Source: Rubellimicrobium roseum (GTDB lineage: Bacteria > Pseudomonadota > Alphaproteobacteria > Rhodobacterales > Rhodobacteraceae). From it: DNA of 64,000 nt. Below the pieces are notes generated by a model. It saw only the letters and a program-made list of their open reading frames with translations. It ran no database searches and was not told the DNA's origin. Position 1 is the stretch's first letter, and each line of letters begins with the position of its first letter. A program made the translations under genes and the position numbers. The stretch is taken from the NCBI RefSeq assembly GCF_006152145.1, contig NZ_VDFV01000008.1, positions 1-64,000 of the forward strand, written 5' to 3'. This document shows, piece by piece, positions 53,505 to 63,223 of the stretch.

Positions 53505-54062
53505 TCACCCCGTCTTGGCGGGCTTCGACGCAGGCTTCGGCGCGGGCTTGGGCGGCTTGGTCCCCTGCGCCCCGCCCTTGCCCCCGCCGGCGAAAAGCAC
53601 GAGCCCCACGGCCCCGGCAAAGACCGCGATGTCGGCCACGTTGAAGGCGTAGGGGTTCTCGATCCCGCAGCAGCTCATGTTGAGGAAGTCCGCCACCGCC
53701 CCATAGAGCAGCCGGTCCACGACGTTGCCCATGGCGCCCCCGACCAAGAGCCCCGCCGACAGATGCACGAGGCGGCTGCCCCCCTCGCGCAGCACCCAGA
53801 CCACCACGGCGACCGAGATGACGACCGCCAGCGCCACCAGCACCCAGCGCATGTCCACCTCGGCCAGGAGGCCGAAGTTCACCCCCCGGTTCCAGGCCAT
53901 GCGGAAGTTCACGAACGGCGGCAGCACGTCGATCTCCAGCCGCGTGCGCAGGTCCAGCCAGTGGACCACCAGCCACTTCGTCGCCTGGTCCAGCAGGAAG
54001 ACCCAGAAGATCGTCCAGATCATCAGGCGGGTGGGCGCAGGGGGCTGGCGCAGCTTGGGCAT
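53505..54062 (-). CDS. lspA: Signal peptidase II (prolipoprotein)
   Basis: Cleaves signal peptides of lipoproteins at the inner membrane. 185 residues with four membrane helices; the two catalytic aspartates lie in GGAMGNVVDRLLYGAVADF and AFNVADIAVFAGA. N-terminal DQATKWLVVHWLDL is typical. A basic Pro/Ala/Lys tail ends the protein. It begins one base after the purH stop. Several lipoproteins in this window are its likely substrates. Confidence 0.95.
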   Translation of the reverse strand: MPKLRQPPAPTRLMIWTIFWVFLLDQATKWLVVHWLDLRTRLEIDVLPPFVNFRMAWNRGVNFGLLAEVDMRWVLVALAVVISVAVVVWVLREGGSRLVHLSAGLLVGGAMGNVVDRLLYGAVADFLNMSCCGIENPYAFNVADIAVFAGAVGLVLFAGGGKGGAQGTKPPKPAPKPASKPAKTG

Positions 54063-54063
54063 G

Positions 54064-55638
54064 TCAGTGCCGGAAGTGGCGCAGGCCGGTGAAGACCATG
54101 GCGAGCCCGGCAGCGTCCGCCGCCGCGATCACCTCGGCGTCGCGCATCGAGCCGCCCGGCTGGATGACCGCCGTCGCCCCCGCCTCGGCCGCCGCCTGCA
54201 ATCCGTCCGCGAAGGGGAAGAAGGCGTCCGAGGCCAGCACCGGCGCGCCGGGGGGCTGCGCCATCTCGGACATCTTGCGCGCCGCGGTGCGGGCCGAATC
54301 GACGCGGCTCATCTGCCCCGCGCCCACGCCCACCGTCGCGCCGCCCTGCGCCAGCACGATGGCGTTGGATTTGACATGCTTGGCCACCCGCCAGGCGAAC
54401 AGGAGGTCGGCCAGTTCCGTCTCCGACGGCGCCCTCCGCGTCACGATCCTGAGGTCCGCGGCCGTGACCGCGCCCGCGTCGCGGTCCTGCACGAGAAGCC
54501 CCCCCGCGACCTGCTTCCACGCAAGGCCCGGCGCCCGCGCGTCCGGCAGGCCCCCCGCGAGCAGCAGGCGCAGGTTGCCCTTGCGCGCAAAGATGGCCTT
54601 GGCCTCCTCGTCCGCGTCGGGCGCGATGACGACCTCGGTGAAGACCTCCACGATGGCCTCGGCCGCCGCGCGATCCAGCGGGCGGTTGACGGCCACGATG
54701 CCGCCGAAGGCGCTCACCGGGTCGCAGGCCAGCGCCCGCGCATGGGCCTCGGCCAGGGTCGCGCCCAGGGCCACGCCGCAGGGATTGGCGTGCTTGACGA
54801 TGACGACGGCCGCGCCCTCGGCGGCGTCGAACTCGGCCACCAGCTCGTAGGCCGCGTCCGTGTCGGCGATGTTGTTGTAGGACAGCTCCTTGCCCTGCAC
54901 CTGCGACGCCGTGGCCACGCCCGGCCGCGTCTCGGCCGTCCGGTAGAAGGCCGCGCGCTGGTGCGGGTTCTCGCCATACCGCAGCGTCTGCGCGATCCGC
55001 CCCGTCAGGGCCCGGAACGCCGGCGCCTCCTCGTCCCGCGCGAGCCAGCCCGAGATCGCGGCGTCGTACTCGGCCGTCCGCGCGAAGGCCTTCCGCGCCA
55101 GCCCCCGCCGGAAGGCGCCCGTGGTCCCGCCGGTGGCCTCCAGCTCCGCCAGCAGCGCCGGATAGTCGGCGGGGTCCGTCAGCACCGCCACGTCGGCGTG
55201 GTTCTTGGCCGCCGCGCGGATCATCGCAGGCCCGCCCACGTCGATCTGCTCGACCGTCTCGGCGAAGGACGCCCCGCGCGCTACCGTCGCCTCGAAAGGG
55301 TAAAGGTTCACCGCCACGAGGTCGATGGGCGCGATCCCGTGCGTCGCCATCTCGGCCACGTGCCCCGCGTCGCCCCGCTTGCCCAGGATGCCGCCGTGGA
55401 TGCGCGGGTGCAGGGTCTTCACCCGCCCGCCCAGCATCTCCGGGCTGCCCGTGACCTCGGCCACCTCCGTCACCGCCAGCCCCGCCTCGCGCAGCATCCC
55501 CGCCGAGGCGCCCGTCGAGACCAGCGCCACGCCCAGCGCTGCCAGCCTCCGCGCCAGATCCAGAAGCCCCGCCTTGTCCGACACGGACAGGAGGGCGCGG
55601 CGGACGGGTCTCAGGTCCTCGGAATCGTGCAAGCTCAT
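54064..55638 (-). CDS. purH: Bifunctional AICAR transformylase/IMP cyclohydrolase
   Basis: Last two steps of IMP synthesis, 524 residues. N-terminal MGS-like IMP cyclohydrolase domain: [48 protein letters not shown] and [22 protein letters not shown] transformylase domain: [41 protein letters not shown] and [19 protein letters not shown]. The ATG overlaps the stop of the heparinase-like gene (ATGA). Confidence 0.97.
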   Translation of the reverse strand: MSLHDSEDLRPVRRALLSVSDKAGLLDLARRLAALGVALVSTGASAGMLREAGLAVTEVAEVTGSPEMLGGRVKTLHPRIHGGILGKRGDAGHVAEMATHGIAPIDLVAVNLYPFEATVARGASFAETVEQIDVGGPAMIRAAAKNHADVAVLTDPADYPALLAELEATGGTTGAFRRGLARKAFARTAEYDAAISGWLARDEEAPAFRALTGRIAQTLRYGENPHQRAAFYRTAETRPGVATASQVQGKELSYNNIADTDAAYELVAEFDAAEGAAVVIVKHANPCGVALGATLAEAHARALACDPVSAFGGIVAVNRPLDRAAAEAIVEVFTEVVIAPDADEEAKAIFARKGNLRLLLAGGLPDARAPGLAWKQVAGGLLVQDRDAGAVTAADLRIVTRRAPSETELADLLFAWRVAKHVKSNAIVLAQGGATVGVGAGQMSRVDSARTAARKMSEMAQPPGAPVLASDAFFPFADGLQAAAEAGATAVIQPGGSMRDAEVIAAADAAGLAMVFTGLRHFRH

Positions 55639-57383
55639 TCGTCCTCCTCGTCCCAGTCGGCCCGGGGGTTCAGGTCGCGCAGGCCCTCGGGTGTGCCGTA
55701 GGCCTTGGCCAGAGTCCAGCGCAGCCGCGTCGTGGGCCGGAGCGCCCGCCCCTCGATCACGATCTGGAGCGTGGGGCGCGGCCGCAGTCGGCCCTCCTCC
55801 AGATAGACCGAGGGCTCCAGCCCCAGGAGCCCCTCGCCGCCCTCCTGGGCAAAGACCCATTCCTCGCCGCTGGGCAGCAGGATCGCCACGCTGCCATCGG
55901 CCGCCATCTCGGCCTCGACGTCCGGATGAAGATGGAAGCGCAGCGCGAAGGGCAGGCCCACGTGGCTGGACGCGTTCATCGCCCGGTCGAAGGCCGCCCC
56001 ATCGGCGGCCGTCAGCGTGGTCAGCATGTCCTCTCCCGCGAGCGCCCGCCCGTCGGGCAGGAGCTGCAGGAGCCGCGCGTGCGTCAGCCCGTGGCTCGGC
56101 CGCCAGCCGTCGTGCGCCATCTCCACGCGCAACCCGTCGCTGCCCGGCGCGGACTCGGCCAGCACGCGCCCCGGCACCTCCACGAGCCGCTCCCCCGCTT
56201 CGCCCGCCACCGCCGGCCCTAAGCGCGACGAGGACACCGTGTCGAGCGACAGCGTCGAATGGCTGGGCGTGGCCCGCGCCGCGCGACGCCAGCGCCCGCC
56301 GAAGCTGCGCCCCGGCCCGATGCTCACCACCAGCGGCCGCCGCCCCGACGTCAGCTCGAAGGCCAGCGTCGAGGCATGCGCCGCCACCGAGGCAGGCCCC
56401 GTGGGGGGCGCGGCGGCGTCGGCGATCACCGTGGTCCGCCCCGCCGCGAGCCGCAGGTAGCCCATGTGCAGCGGCACGCCGCCCCGCACCACCACCGGGG
56501 GCCGCCCCGCCGCCGCCAGCACCTGGTCCACGCGCCCTTCCGTCCCCCGGCAGCCGCCGTGGAACCGCGCGAGGCCTCCGTCCGCGTGGCGCAGCGCCCG
56601 CAGCACCGGCGCCGCGCGCCCCACGGCCGCCGCCACGGCCGGGTCGGGCGGCAGGTCCCCGGCGACCAGCGCCCGGTTCGCCCCCACGAGAAGGTCCATG
56701 AGGTCCAGAAGCTCCTCGGGATCGCGCGAGGCCACGCCCCCCTGCGCGTCCACAAGCCGCCGCGCCTCCTCGCCCAGGGCCTGCGCCGCGCGCACCGCCA
56801 CCGCCCTTCGCTCCGGCAGCGCGAGCCCCGCTTGGATCAGCGCCGCCAGCGCCGCCACCTGCCCCCGCCCCTGCGGCGCGTGGCGCCAGCGCGCCTCCAG
56901 GAACCGCGCCGTGGCCGCCACCGCCGGTCCCAGCCGCTCCTCGCCCACGCCCGGCGGGTGCAGCAGGAACCGGGCGTGCCCCAGAAGCCGCAGCAGCCGA
57001 TCCGCCGCCAGCTCCGGCACCCAGCCCGGCCCGGTGCCGCCGCCATGGCGCGCGATCCAGTCGCCCACCCATTCCTGCGCCAGGAGCCGCGCCTTCGCGC
57101 TGCCTTCCGCCGCGAGGTCGTCCAGCCAGCCCATCCCGTGCAGCGCCAAGGCCTCGGGCGTCTCCGGGGCGATCTCCCAGACCGACTGCCCCGGCGCCTC
57201 GACCAGCCGCTCGCCGATCCGCCAGCGACCCTTCAGGATCTGGCGGGCGCGCGCCAGCTCGCCGGCCACGCGCGGCTCGGGCCAGAGGACGGGCCCCTGC
57301 GGACGGGCGCGGGCGGCCAGCCGGGCCCGCAGGCGGTCGCCCAGCGACCCCCGTCGTCCGCCCCCTGACCTGTCCTGCCCCAC
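55635..57383 (-). CDS. Heparinase II/III-family protein
   Basis: 582 residues, without signal peptide. The N-terminal alpha-toroid (about 60-290, with [20 protein letters not shown] and [11 protein letters not shown]) and the C-terminal beta-sandwich with [20 protein letters not shown] and [20 protein letters not shown] match the family. Related proteins occur in the rsmB-purH interval of many Rhodobacterales; whether they cleave a polysaccharide is unknown. The absence of a clear export signal argues for a cytoplasmic role or non-classical export. Confidence 0.85.
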   Translation of the reverse strand: MGQDRSGGGRRGSLGDRLRARLAARARPQGPVLWPEPRVAGELARARQILKGRWRIGERLVEAPGQSVWEIAPETPEALALHGMGWLDDLAAEGSAKARLLAQEWVGDWIARHGGGTGPGWVPELAADRLLRLLGHARFLLHPPGVGEERLGPAVAATARFLEARWRHAPQGRGQVAALAALIQAGLALPERRAVAVRAAQALGEEARRLVDAQGGVASRDPEELLDLMDLLVGANRALVAGDLPPDPAVAAAVGRAAPVLRALRHADGGLARFHGGCRGTEGRVDQVLAAAGRPPVVVRGGVPLHMGYLRLAAGRTTVIADAAAPPTGPASVAAHASTLAFELTSGRRPLVVSIGPGRSFGGRWRRAARATPSHSTLSLDTVSSSRLGPAVAGEAGERLVEVPGRVLAESAPGSDGLRVEMAHDGWRPSHGLTHARLLQLLPDGRALAGEDMLTTLTAADGAAFDRAMNASSHVGLPFALRFHLHPDVEAEMAADGSVAILLPSGEEWVFAQEGGEGLLGLEPSVYLEEGRLRPRPTLQIVIEGRALRPTTRLRWTLAKAYGTPEGLRDLNPRADWDEEDE

Positions 57384-57479
57384 CCCGGACCTCCGCCGCC
57401 GCGCCGACGGACACTAGGCCGCGTCCCGCGCGCTTGTCACCCGAGCCCCGCGCGAAACCCCCGGGGAGTCACGCCCTTG

Positions 57480-58802
57480 TCACGCTCGGGCCCGCAATCG
57501 CGCGACAAAGAAGCCATCGAGCCCGCCCTCCTCGGTCCACAGGTCGGGCCGGGTCCGCAGGCCCAGCTCCATCCGCCAGGCCGGGTCGATCCCCGGCGCC
57601 TCCGCGGGCTCCAGCGCCAGACCCGGATGCCGCTCCAGCGCCGCCTCGGCCTGCGCCTCGCCCTCGTCGGGCAAGAGCGAGCAGGTCGCGAAGACGAGCC
57701 GCCCGCCGGGGCGCAGCAACGTCAGCGCATGGTCGATCATCCTGGCCTGCAGCTCGATCAGCCCCGAGATCTCGGCCCCGTCCCGCGCCACCGGCAGGTC
57801 GGGGTGCCGCCGGATCGTCCCAGTGGCCGAGCAGGGTGCGTCGAGCAGGATCGCGTCCCAGCCCGTCTCGTCGAACTCCAGCGCATCCCCCTGCAGGACC
57901 CGCGCCTTCAGCCCGGTGCGCGCGATATTGTCGCGCAGCCGCTCCAGCCGGGGCGCCGACAGGTCCAGCGCTGTGACCTCGGCCCCCATCGCCGCCATCT
58001 GGAGCGTCTTGCCGCCCGGCGCTGCGCAAAGGTCCAGCACCCGCTCGCCCGGCTGTGCGGCCAGCACGCGGGCCGGCAGCGCGGCGGCGGCGTCCTGCAC
58101 CCAGAACTCGCCCTCGTGCCAGCCCGGCAGCGCCGTGACCTGCACGCCCGCGTCCAGCCGCACCGTCCCCGTGGGCAGGAGCCGCCCGCCCAGCGTCTCG
58201 GCCAGCGCCGCCGGGTCGCCCTTGGCCGACAGGTCCAGGGCCGCCCCCGCCAGATGCGCGGCCTCGATGCCCCGCACCGCCGCCCCGCCCCACGCCTCGA
58301 TCAGCGGCTGGCGCAGCCAGTCGGGCAGATGCGCGGGTCCCAGCCGCTCCCAGCCCTCCGGCCCCTCTTCCACCAGCCCCCGCAGCACGGCGTTGACGAG
58401 GCTCCGATAGGCCTCGGTCCGCTTGCCCTCGGCCACCAGAGCGACCACGGCGTTCACCACGCCATGCCCCGCCTCGCCCTGCCCGATCTCCAGCGCGCCC
58501 AGCCGCAGCGCGTTCCGGACCGCCAGCGGCGGTCCCTTGCGCAGCCGTGGCCCCAGCCAGCCGTCGAGCCGGGTCAGGTGCCGCAGCGTCTCGGTGGCCA
58601 GCCGCTGCGCCCGCGCCCGGCCCTCGGGCGCGAGAGAGGCCATCATCGCCGCCGCGCGGGCATCCGACAGCAGCATTCCTTCGCCGGTGACCGCGTTCAG
58701 CAGCCTCCAGGCCGCCCGCCGCGGCCCCAGCCCCGCGCGGTCCTCGCCCTCGCCCGCCGCCGTGGCCGGTTTGCGTGCCGCGCCTGTGTGCTTCCGTGCC
58801 AT
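57480..58802 (-). CDS. rsmB: 16S rRNA (cytosine967-C5)-methyltransferase family (RsmB/Sun)
   Basis: 440 residues. An N-terminal NusB-like domain (about 30-170) precedes the SAM-binding RNMT domain: VLDLCAAPGGKTLQMAAMGA, AILLDAPCSATGTIRRHPDL (catalytic Cys in PC) and GGRLVFATCSLLPDEGEAQA (second Cys). This gives m5C967 in 16S rRNA. Divergent from the SdhAF4 gene, 82 bases apart. Confidence 0.93.
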   Translation of the reverse strand: MARKHTGAARKPATAAGEGEDRAGLGPRRAAWRLLNAVTGEGMLLSDARAAAMMASLAPEGRARAQRLATETLRHLTRLDGWLGPRLRKGPPLAVRNALRLGALEIGQGEAGHGVVNAVVALVAEGKRTEAYRSLVNAVLRGLVEEGPEGWERLGPAHLPDWLRQPLIEAWGGAAVRGIEAAHLAGAALDLSAKGDPAALAETLGGRLLPTGTVRLDAGVQVTALPGWHEGEFWVQDAAAALPARVLAAQPGERVLDLCAAPGGKTLQMAAMGAEVTALDLSAPRLERLRDNIARTGLKARVLQGDALEFDETGWDAILLDAPCSATGTIRRHPDLPVARDGAEISGLIELQARMIDHALTLLRPGGRLVFATCSLLPDEGEAQAEAALERHPGLALEPAEAPGIDPAWRMELGLRTRPDLWTEEGGLDGFFVARLRARA

Positions 58803-58850
58803 GGCTCACCTTGCCCCGCCGCGACCGCGCGCCCTATATGACCGGCGACC

Positions 58851-58872
58851 GGCCCCCGCAAGGCGGGGGCTC
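58851..58872. repeat. GC-rich hairpin element, copy 2
   Basis: GGCCCCCGCAAGGCGGGGGC, in the short divergent region between rsmB and the SdhAF4 gene, is almost the same as the element at 53177-53197. Both could be members of a small palindromic repeat family. Confidence 0.45.
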
Positions 58873-58884
58873 CAGGAGTCTGCC

Positions 58885-59058
58885 ATGTCTGACGCCCCAT
58901 CCCTGCCCCCCGCGGCGCAGCGCGCCCTCGCCGAGGCCGAGGCCCGCCGCAAGGCCGCGCAGCCTCTCGACCTCCCCCCCGAGAAGGGTGGCCGCGACGG
59001 CCCCGAGCCGGTGCGCTTCGGCGACTACGAACTCAAGGGCCGCGCGATAGACTTTTGA
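58885..59058 (+). CDS. SdhAF4/DUF1674-type assembly factor
   Basis: 57-residue protein ending in the family signature PEKGGRDGPEPVRFGDYELK followed by GRAIDF. SdhAF4 proteins help assemble the flavinylated SdhA subunit of succinate dehydrogenase. The ATG at 58885 has AGGAG 8 bases upstream. No sdh genes are in this window. Confidence 0.9.
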   Translation: MSDAPSLPPAAQRALAEAEARRKAAQPLDLPPEKGGRDGPEPVRFGDYELKGRAIDF

Positions 59059-59085
59059 TCGGTCCGGCAGGCGGGGCTCACCGCC

Positions 59086-59895
59086 CTACAGCCCGAGAAC
59101 ATCCATCATCGAGTATTCCCCCGGCGCCCTGTCCTGCCCCCAGAGCGCCGCGCGCAGCGCCCCCCGCGCGAAGATCGCGCGATCCGTCGCGACGTGCCGC
59201 AGGATCACCCGCTCGCCCTCGCCCGCGAAGATCACGTCGTGCTCGCCCACGATGTCGCCGCCCCGAAGGCTCGCGAAGCCGATATGTCCCCTGGTCCGCG
59301 CGCCCGTGATCCCGTCCCGCCCCCGGTCCGAGACCTCCTCCAGCGCGACCCCCCGACCAGCGGCGGCGGCTTCCCCCAGCATCAGCGCGGTGCCCGAAGG
59401 CGCGTCCACCTTCATCCGGTGATGCGCCTCGACGATCTCCACGTCCCAGTCCTCGCCCAGCGCCTCCGCGACCTTCCGCGTCAGCGCGGTCAGCAGGTTC
59501 AGCCCCAGGCTCATGTTCCCGGCCCGGATGATCGGCGCGTGCCGGGCCGCCGCCGAAAGGCGCTGGAGATGCTCCGCCTCCAGCCCGGTCGTGCCCACGA
59601 CATGGACCGCCCGCGCCTGCGCCGCGAGGCCCGCGAACTCCACGGTCGCCGCCGGCGACGTGAAGTCGATCACCCCCTGCGCCTTGGCGAAGGCCTCCAG
59701 CGGATCGTCGGTCACCACCACGCCCAGAGCCGCGCCGCCCATGGCCTCGCCCACGTCGCGGCCCACCCAGGGATTGCCGGGCCGCTCCACCGCGCCCACG
59801 AGCCGCGCCTTGTCCGACCCTGCGACCAGCCGCACCAGCGTCTGCCCCATGCGCCCCGAGGCGCCCGTCACCACCAGCCCCGGCAACTCGTGCAT
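59086..59895 (-). CDS. dapB: 4-Hydroxy-tetrahydrodipicolinate reductase
   Basis: 269 residues. The NAD(P)-binding start is [69 protein letters not shown] and the active-site [20 protein letters not shown] are all present. It belongs to the lysine/DAP branch with dapE. Divergent from rbfA, about 90 bases apart. Confidence 0.96.
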   Translation of the reverse strand: MHELPGLVVTGASGRMGQTLVRLVAGSDKARLVGAVERPGNPWVGRDVGEAMGGAALGVVVTDDPLEAFAKAQGVIDFTSPAATVEFAGLAAQARAVHVVGTTGLEAEHLQRLSAAARHAPIIRAGNMSLGLNLLTALTRKVAEALGEDWDVEIVEAHHRMKVDAPSGTALMLGEAAAAGRGVALEEVSDRGRDGITGARTRGHIGFASLRGGDIVGEHDVIFAGEGERVILRHVATDRAIFARGALRAALWGQDRAPGEYSMMDVLGL

Positions 59896-59985
59896 TCCGC
59901 GATCCCTCCCTCGGCGTCCCGCCTCCTCTAGCGCCCGCCCGGCGCAAGGGCCAGCGCGCTTGGCATTCCGCCCCCTTGCGCCTAC

Positions 59986-60402
59986 ATGGCGCCCATGAGC
60001 CGCAGCCCTTCCCATTCCGGTCCTTCCCAGCGCATGCTGCGCGTGGGGGAACTCATCCGCCGCACCCTGTCCGAGATCCTCCAGCAGGGCGACCTGCACG
60101 ACCCGGAGTTGTCGGGCGTCTCCATCACCGTGGGCGAGGTGCGGGTGACCCCCGACCTCAAGCGCGCCACGGCCTACGTCCTCCCCCTGGGCGGCGGCAA
60201 CCGCGAAGGCATCCTGGCCGCGCTGCGCCGCAACAAGCCCGAGATCCGGCACATGATCGCCCGCGAGATGACGCTCAAGCACGTCCCCGACCTCAAGTTC
60301 GAGATCGACGAGACCTTCGACCGCATCGACGCCACCCGCCGGATGTTCTCGGACGAGCGCGTGCGCCGCGACCTCGAATCGCCCGAGGACGCGCCCGAGT
60401 GA
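59986..60402 (+). CDS. rbfA: Ribosome-binding factor A
   Basis: 30S maturation factor of 138 residues. KH-like domain: [60 protein letters not shown] and [18 protein letters not shown]. Homologues usually start near the second Met (59995), so either is possible. Its stop overlaps the next gene by GTGA. Confidence 0.95.
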   Translation: MAPMSRSPSHSGPSQRMLRVGELIRRTLSEILQQGDLHDPELSGVSITVGEVRVTPDLKRATAYVLPLGGGNREGILAALRRNKPEIRHMIAREMTLKHVPDLKFEIDETFDRIDATRRMFSDERVRRDLESPEDAPE

Positions 60403-61127
60403 TCCGCGCGGCCCTGCTCGGCCTTTTCGCGCTCGCCGCGCCGGCCCAGGCGCTCGACTGCCGCGACGTGGAGTTCGAGGGCACACCCTACGCGCTCTGC
60501 GAGGTGGACGCGCGCGCGGAACGCCTGTCGCTCTTCCTCAACGACGCCACGGGGCAGCCCTACGGCTCCTTCGCCGCCGTCGAGGCCGAGCGCGGCCCCC
60601 TCGCCTTCGCCATGAACGGGGGCATGTACCACGAGGACCGCCGCCCCGTGGGCCTCTACCGCGAGGAGGGCGAGGAGTTGGCCCCCCTGGTCACGCGGCC
60701 CGGTCCCGGCAACTTCGGCCTCGTCCCGAACGGCCTCCTCTGCCTGTCGGACGAGGGTGCCTTCGTCGTCGAGACCCTCGCCTACGAGGCCGGGAACCGC
60801 GACTGCCATTCCGCCACCCAGTCCGGCCCCATGCTGGTCATCGACGGCGAGCTGCACCCCCGCTTCCTGCCCGACTCCGACTCGCGCTACATCCGCAACG
60901 GCGTCGGCACCTCGGCGGACGGGTCGCGCGCCGTCTTCGCCATCTCGCGCCGCCCCGTCACCTTCCACGAGTTCGGCCGCCTCTTCCGTGACGGCCTTTC
61001 GTTGCCCAACGCGCTCTACTTCGACGGCAGCATCTCGCGCCTTTACGCCCCCTCTCTGGGTCGCGACGACTGGGGCGTCCGCATGGGCCCCATCGTGGGA
61101 CTCCTGGCCGCCGACGCCTCCCCTTGA
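60399..61127 (+). CDS. Phosphodiester glycosidase-family protein, exported
   Basis: I place the start at the GTG at 60399, which overlaps the rbfA stop. The 242-residue product has a signal peptide ([18 protein letters not shown]). The NAGPA-type fold is shown by [76 protein letters not shown] and [17 protein letters not shown]. Family members act on phosphodiester-linked sugars. Inserted between rbfA and truB, with which it is probably co-transcribed. Confidence 0.85.
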   Translation: MIRAALLGLFALAAPAQALDCRDVEFEGTPYALCEVDARAERLSLFLNDATGQPYGSFAAVEAERGPLAFAMNGGMYHEDRRPVGLYREEGEELAPLVTRPGPGNFGLVPNGLLCLSDEGAFVVETLAYEAGNRDCHSATQSGPMLVIDGELHPRFLPDSDSRYIRNGVGTSADGSRAVFAISRRPVTFHEFGRLFRDGLSLPNALYFDGSISRLYAPSLGRDDWGVRMGPIVGLLAADASP

Positions 61128-61180
61128 CCCCCGCCCTCGCGCCGTCTAGGGCGCGGGCCTTTCCAGAAGGGGGGACCATC

Positions 61181-62089
61181 ATGGGACGCACGCGCAAGGG
61201 CCGGGCCATCTCGGGCTTCCTGATCGTGGACAAGCCGGCGGGGATCACCTCGACCTCCGTCGTCAACAAGGTCCGCTGGGCCATGCAGGCGCAGAAGGCG
61301 GGCCACGCGGGCACGCTCGACCCCGCCGCCACGGGCCTCCTCGCCGTCGCGCTGGGCGAGGCGACCAAGGTTCTTCCCTACGTGACCGAGGCGCTCAAGG
61401 CCTACGAGTTCACCGTCCGCTGGGGCCAGGAGACCACGACCGACGACGCCGAAGGCGCGGTCACCCGCACCAGCGACCTGCGCCCCACCGACGCGGAGAT
61501 CGAGGCGGCCCTGCCCGAGTTCCGGGGCGACATCCTGCAGGTCCCGCCCGCCTTCTCCGCCGTCAAGGTCGACGGCGAGCGCGCCTACGACCTCGCCCGC
61601 GACGGCGAGACGGTGGAGCTCTCCGCCCGCCCCCTTTACGTCGACCGGCTCGCGCTCACCGCCCGCCCCGACCCCGACCACGCCGTGCTCCAGATGGTCT
61701 GCGGCAAGGGCGGCTATGTCCGGTCCATCGCCCGCGACCTCGGGCGGTCCCTAAGCTGCCTCGGCCACGTCACACAGCTCCGCCGCATCTGGTCCGGCCC
61801 CTTCGCGCTCCACGGCGCCGTGACCTGGGCCGAGATCGAAGCCAACGGGCAAGGAGCGTCGCTCGACGCCCGCCTCCTGCCTTTGGAGACCGCGCTCGTG
61901 GGCCTGCCCGAATGCCGGATTCCCGAAGCCAGCGTCGCGCTCCTGCGCAACGGCGGCCCCGCCCCCGTCTTCCCGGCCGACGGCCTCGACTGGGGCGACG
62001 AGGCCTGGGCCAGCCGCGACGGCCGGGCCATCGCCGTGGGCGTCTACGAGGGCGGCCACCTGCGCCCCACCCGCGTCTTCGCGGCCTGA
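61181..62089 (+). CDS. truB: tRNA pseudouridine(55) synthase
   Basis: 302 residues. It starts [20 protein letters not shown] and has the catalytic Asp47 in [53 protein letters not shown] and [15 protein letters not shown] complete the TruB pattern. The C-terminal PUA-like part is short. ATG at 61181 has AGGGGGG upstream. Confidence 0.96.
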   Translation: MGRTRKGRAISGFLIVDKPAGITSTSVVNKVRWAMQAQKAGHAGTLDPAATGLLAVALGEATKVLPYVTEALKAYEFTVRWGQETTTDDAEGAVTRTSDLRPTDAEIEAALPEFRGDILQVPPAFSAVKVDGERAYDLARDGETVELSARPLYVDRLALTARPDPDHAVLQMVCGKGGYVRSIARDLGRSLSCLGHVTQLRRIWSGPFALHGAVTWAEIEANGQGASLDARLLPLETALVGLPECRIPEASVALLRNGGPAPVFPADGLDWGDEAWASRDGRAIAVGVYEGGHLRPTRVFAA

Positions 62090-62109
62090 GGCGCGGAACC
62101 CGGCCCGTT

Positions 62110-62430
62110 CTAGCCCTTCGGCCTCCGTTCCGTCAGGTCGATCCTGAATCCGTGGTCCTTCGCCGCCGCCCGGTGAAGCCGCTCGCTCTCCTCGGGCGAC
62201 AGCGCCAGCGCGGCGGCGATCAGGTCGACCCACTCGGCCGAGGGCTTGCGCCGCCCCGTCGCCACCTGATTCAGGAAGGGCTGCGAGGTCCCCGCGAGCT
62301 TGGCCGCCCTGGCCTGCGACAGGTCGCGCCCGGCCAGGATCTCGCCCAGCGCCTGCGCCGTCTCGGTGGCGGGCAGGCTCACGGGGGCGTCCTGGCGCGG
62401 AGCGCGCGGCTTGCGCGGCGGCTCGGTCAT
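62110..62430 (-). CDS. XRE-family helix-turn-helix protein paired with the VWA gene
   Basis: 106 residues. A Pro/Arg-rich N-terminus is followed by one HTH_XRE-like domain (about 30-80) with LSQARAAKLAGTSQPFLNQV and ATGRRKPSAEWVDLIAAALA. A C-terminal helix and FRIDLTERRPKG follow. The ATG overlaps the stop of the VWA gene (ATGA), so the two are translated together. It is the obvious candidate to bind the palindrome in the operon's promoter. Confidence 0.8.
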   Translation of the reverse strand: MTEPPRKPRAPRQDAPVSLPATETAQALGEILAGRDLSQARAAKLAGTSQPFLNQVATGRRKPSAEWVDLIAAALALSPEESERLHRAAAKDHGFRIDLTERRPKG

Positions 62431-63152
62431 CCGAGGTCGATCTTGTCCACGATGGCCCGCCGGGGCGGGCGGCGGCCCAAGGCGGGGGCCTGGGGCGGCG
62501 TGCGCGGCGCCTCCGCGTAGCGGTCGCCCGCCGCGCGCTTCTCCTCCAGCGGGATGGCCATGTCGGCGGCCTCGCCCACGGCAAAGGCCCGCGCCCGCGC
62601 GGCCCGCTGCGCGAACATCGCCCGGGTCGCCACTCGGTCCTCCTTGGCGTAGCTCACCACCGCCTCGTCCTTCAGCCCCATCCGCTGGCCCTGCTGGTAG
62701 GCGTCGATCCCCGCGCCGAGGAAGTTGAACTGCCAGCCCAGCGCCGCCTTTTCCTTGATGAGGAGGTTCAGCTCCAGCCAGTCGTGCTCGGACGAGCAGT
62801 TCTCCTCTCCGTCCGTCTGGAACGTGACGATGACCTTCGGGGCCACGGCCTTGCCCGCGACCGCGACCTCCACGGCCCGGATCGTCTTGACCGCCGCGTC
62901 GATCAGCGGCGTCGAGGCGCGGGGCTGGTAGGTCGCCTCCGTCAAGGGCCGCACCTCCTTCACGGGCGCGTTGGCGCAGAGCACGTCGATGGACATGGAA
63001 TCGAACTGGATGAGCGAGAAGGCGATGTCGGCGTCTTCGGCCTGCAGCCCCGCGAGGTAGGCGTTGAAGCCCTCGATCGTCTGCGCCTTCACGCTCTCCA
63101 TCGACCCCGTGCGGTCGAGAAGGAACGCCACGAGCGTCGGTTGGCTGGTCAT
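62427..63152 (-). CDS. von Willebrand factor A-domain protein
   Basis: 241 residues, cytoplasmic by the absence of a signal. The MIDAS motif is nearly canonical: Asp13-x-Thr15-x-Ser17 in FLLDRTGSMES, a threonine in RASTPLIDAAV, and an aspartate in FQTDGEENCSSEHDW. The rest resembles TerY-like VWA proteins (FNAYLAGLQAEDADIAFSLI). A long basic C-terminal tail (AAARARAFAVGEAADMAI onward) is unlike most. Such proteins often act with MoxR ATPases or kinases, which are not here. Start at 63152 with GGGAGAAG upstream. Confidence 0.85.
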   Translation of the reverse strand: MTSQPTLVAFLLDRTGSMESVKAQTIEGFNAYLAGLQAEDADIAFSLIQFDSMSIDVLCANAPVKEVRPLTEATYQPRASTPLIDAAVKTIRAVEVAVAGKAVAPKVIVTFQTDGEENCSSEHDWLELNLLIKEKAALGWQFNFLGAGIDAYQQGQRMGLKDEAVVSYAKEDRVATRAMFAQRAARARAFAVGEAADMAIPLEEKRAAGDRYAEAPRTPPQAPALGRRPPRRAIVDKIDLG

Positions 63153-63171
63153 GATGGTCTTCTCCCTGCCC

Positions 63172-63215
63172 TATTGCTGACAAGCGATATATTGCAGGCA
63201 GCAATAAGAGTCCAA
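63172..63215 (-). promoter_or_regulatory. Promoter with embedded palindromic operator for the VWA-XRE operon
   Basis: On the minus strand TTGGAC (63215-63210) and TATATC (63191-63186) form a -35/-10 pair with an 18-base spacer. Inside the spacer lies TATTGC-TGCCT-GCAATA (63206-63190), a 6-bp inverted repeat. A third half-site, CAGCAATA, follows at 63179-63172, close to the predicted transcription start. This layout is typical of a repressor operator. Confidence 0.55.
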
Positions 63216-63223
63216 CCCTGCCC

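Noticed and set aside
53725..55701. A 658-codon plus-strand frame
   Set aside because: Antisense to lspA and purH; composition biased to Arg/His/Gly and no motif.
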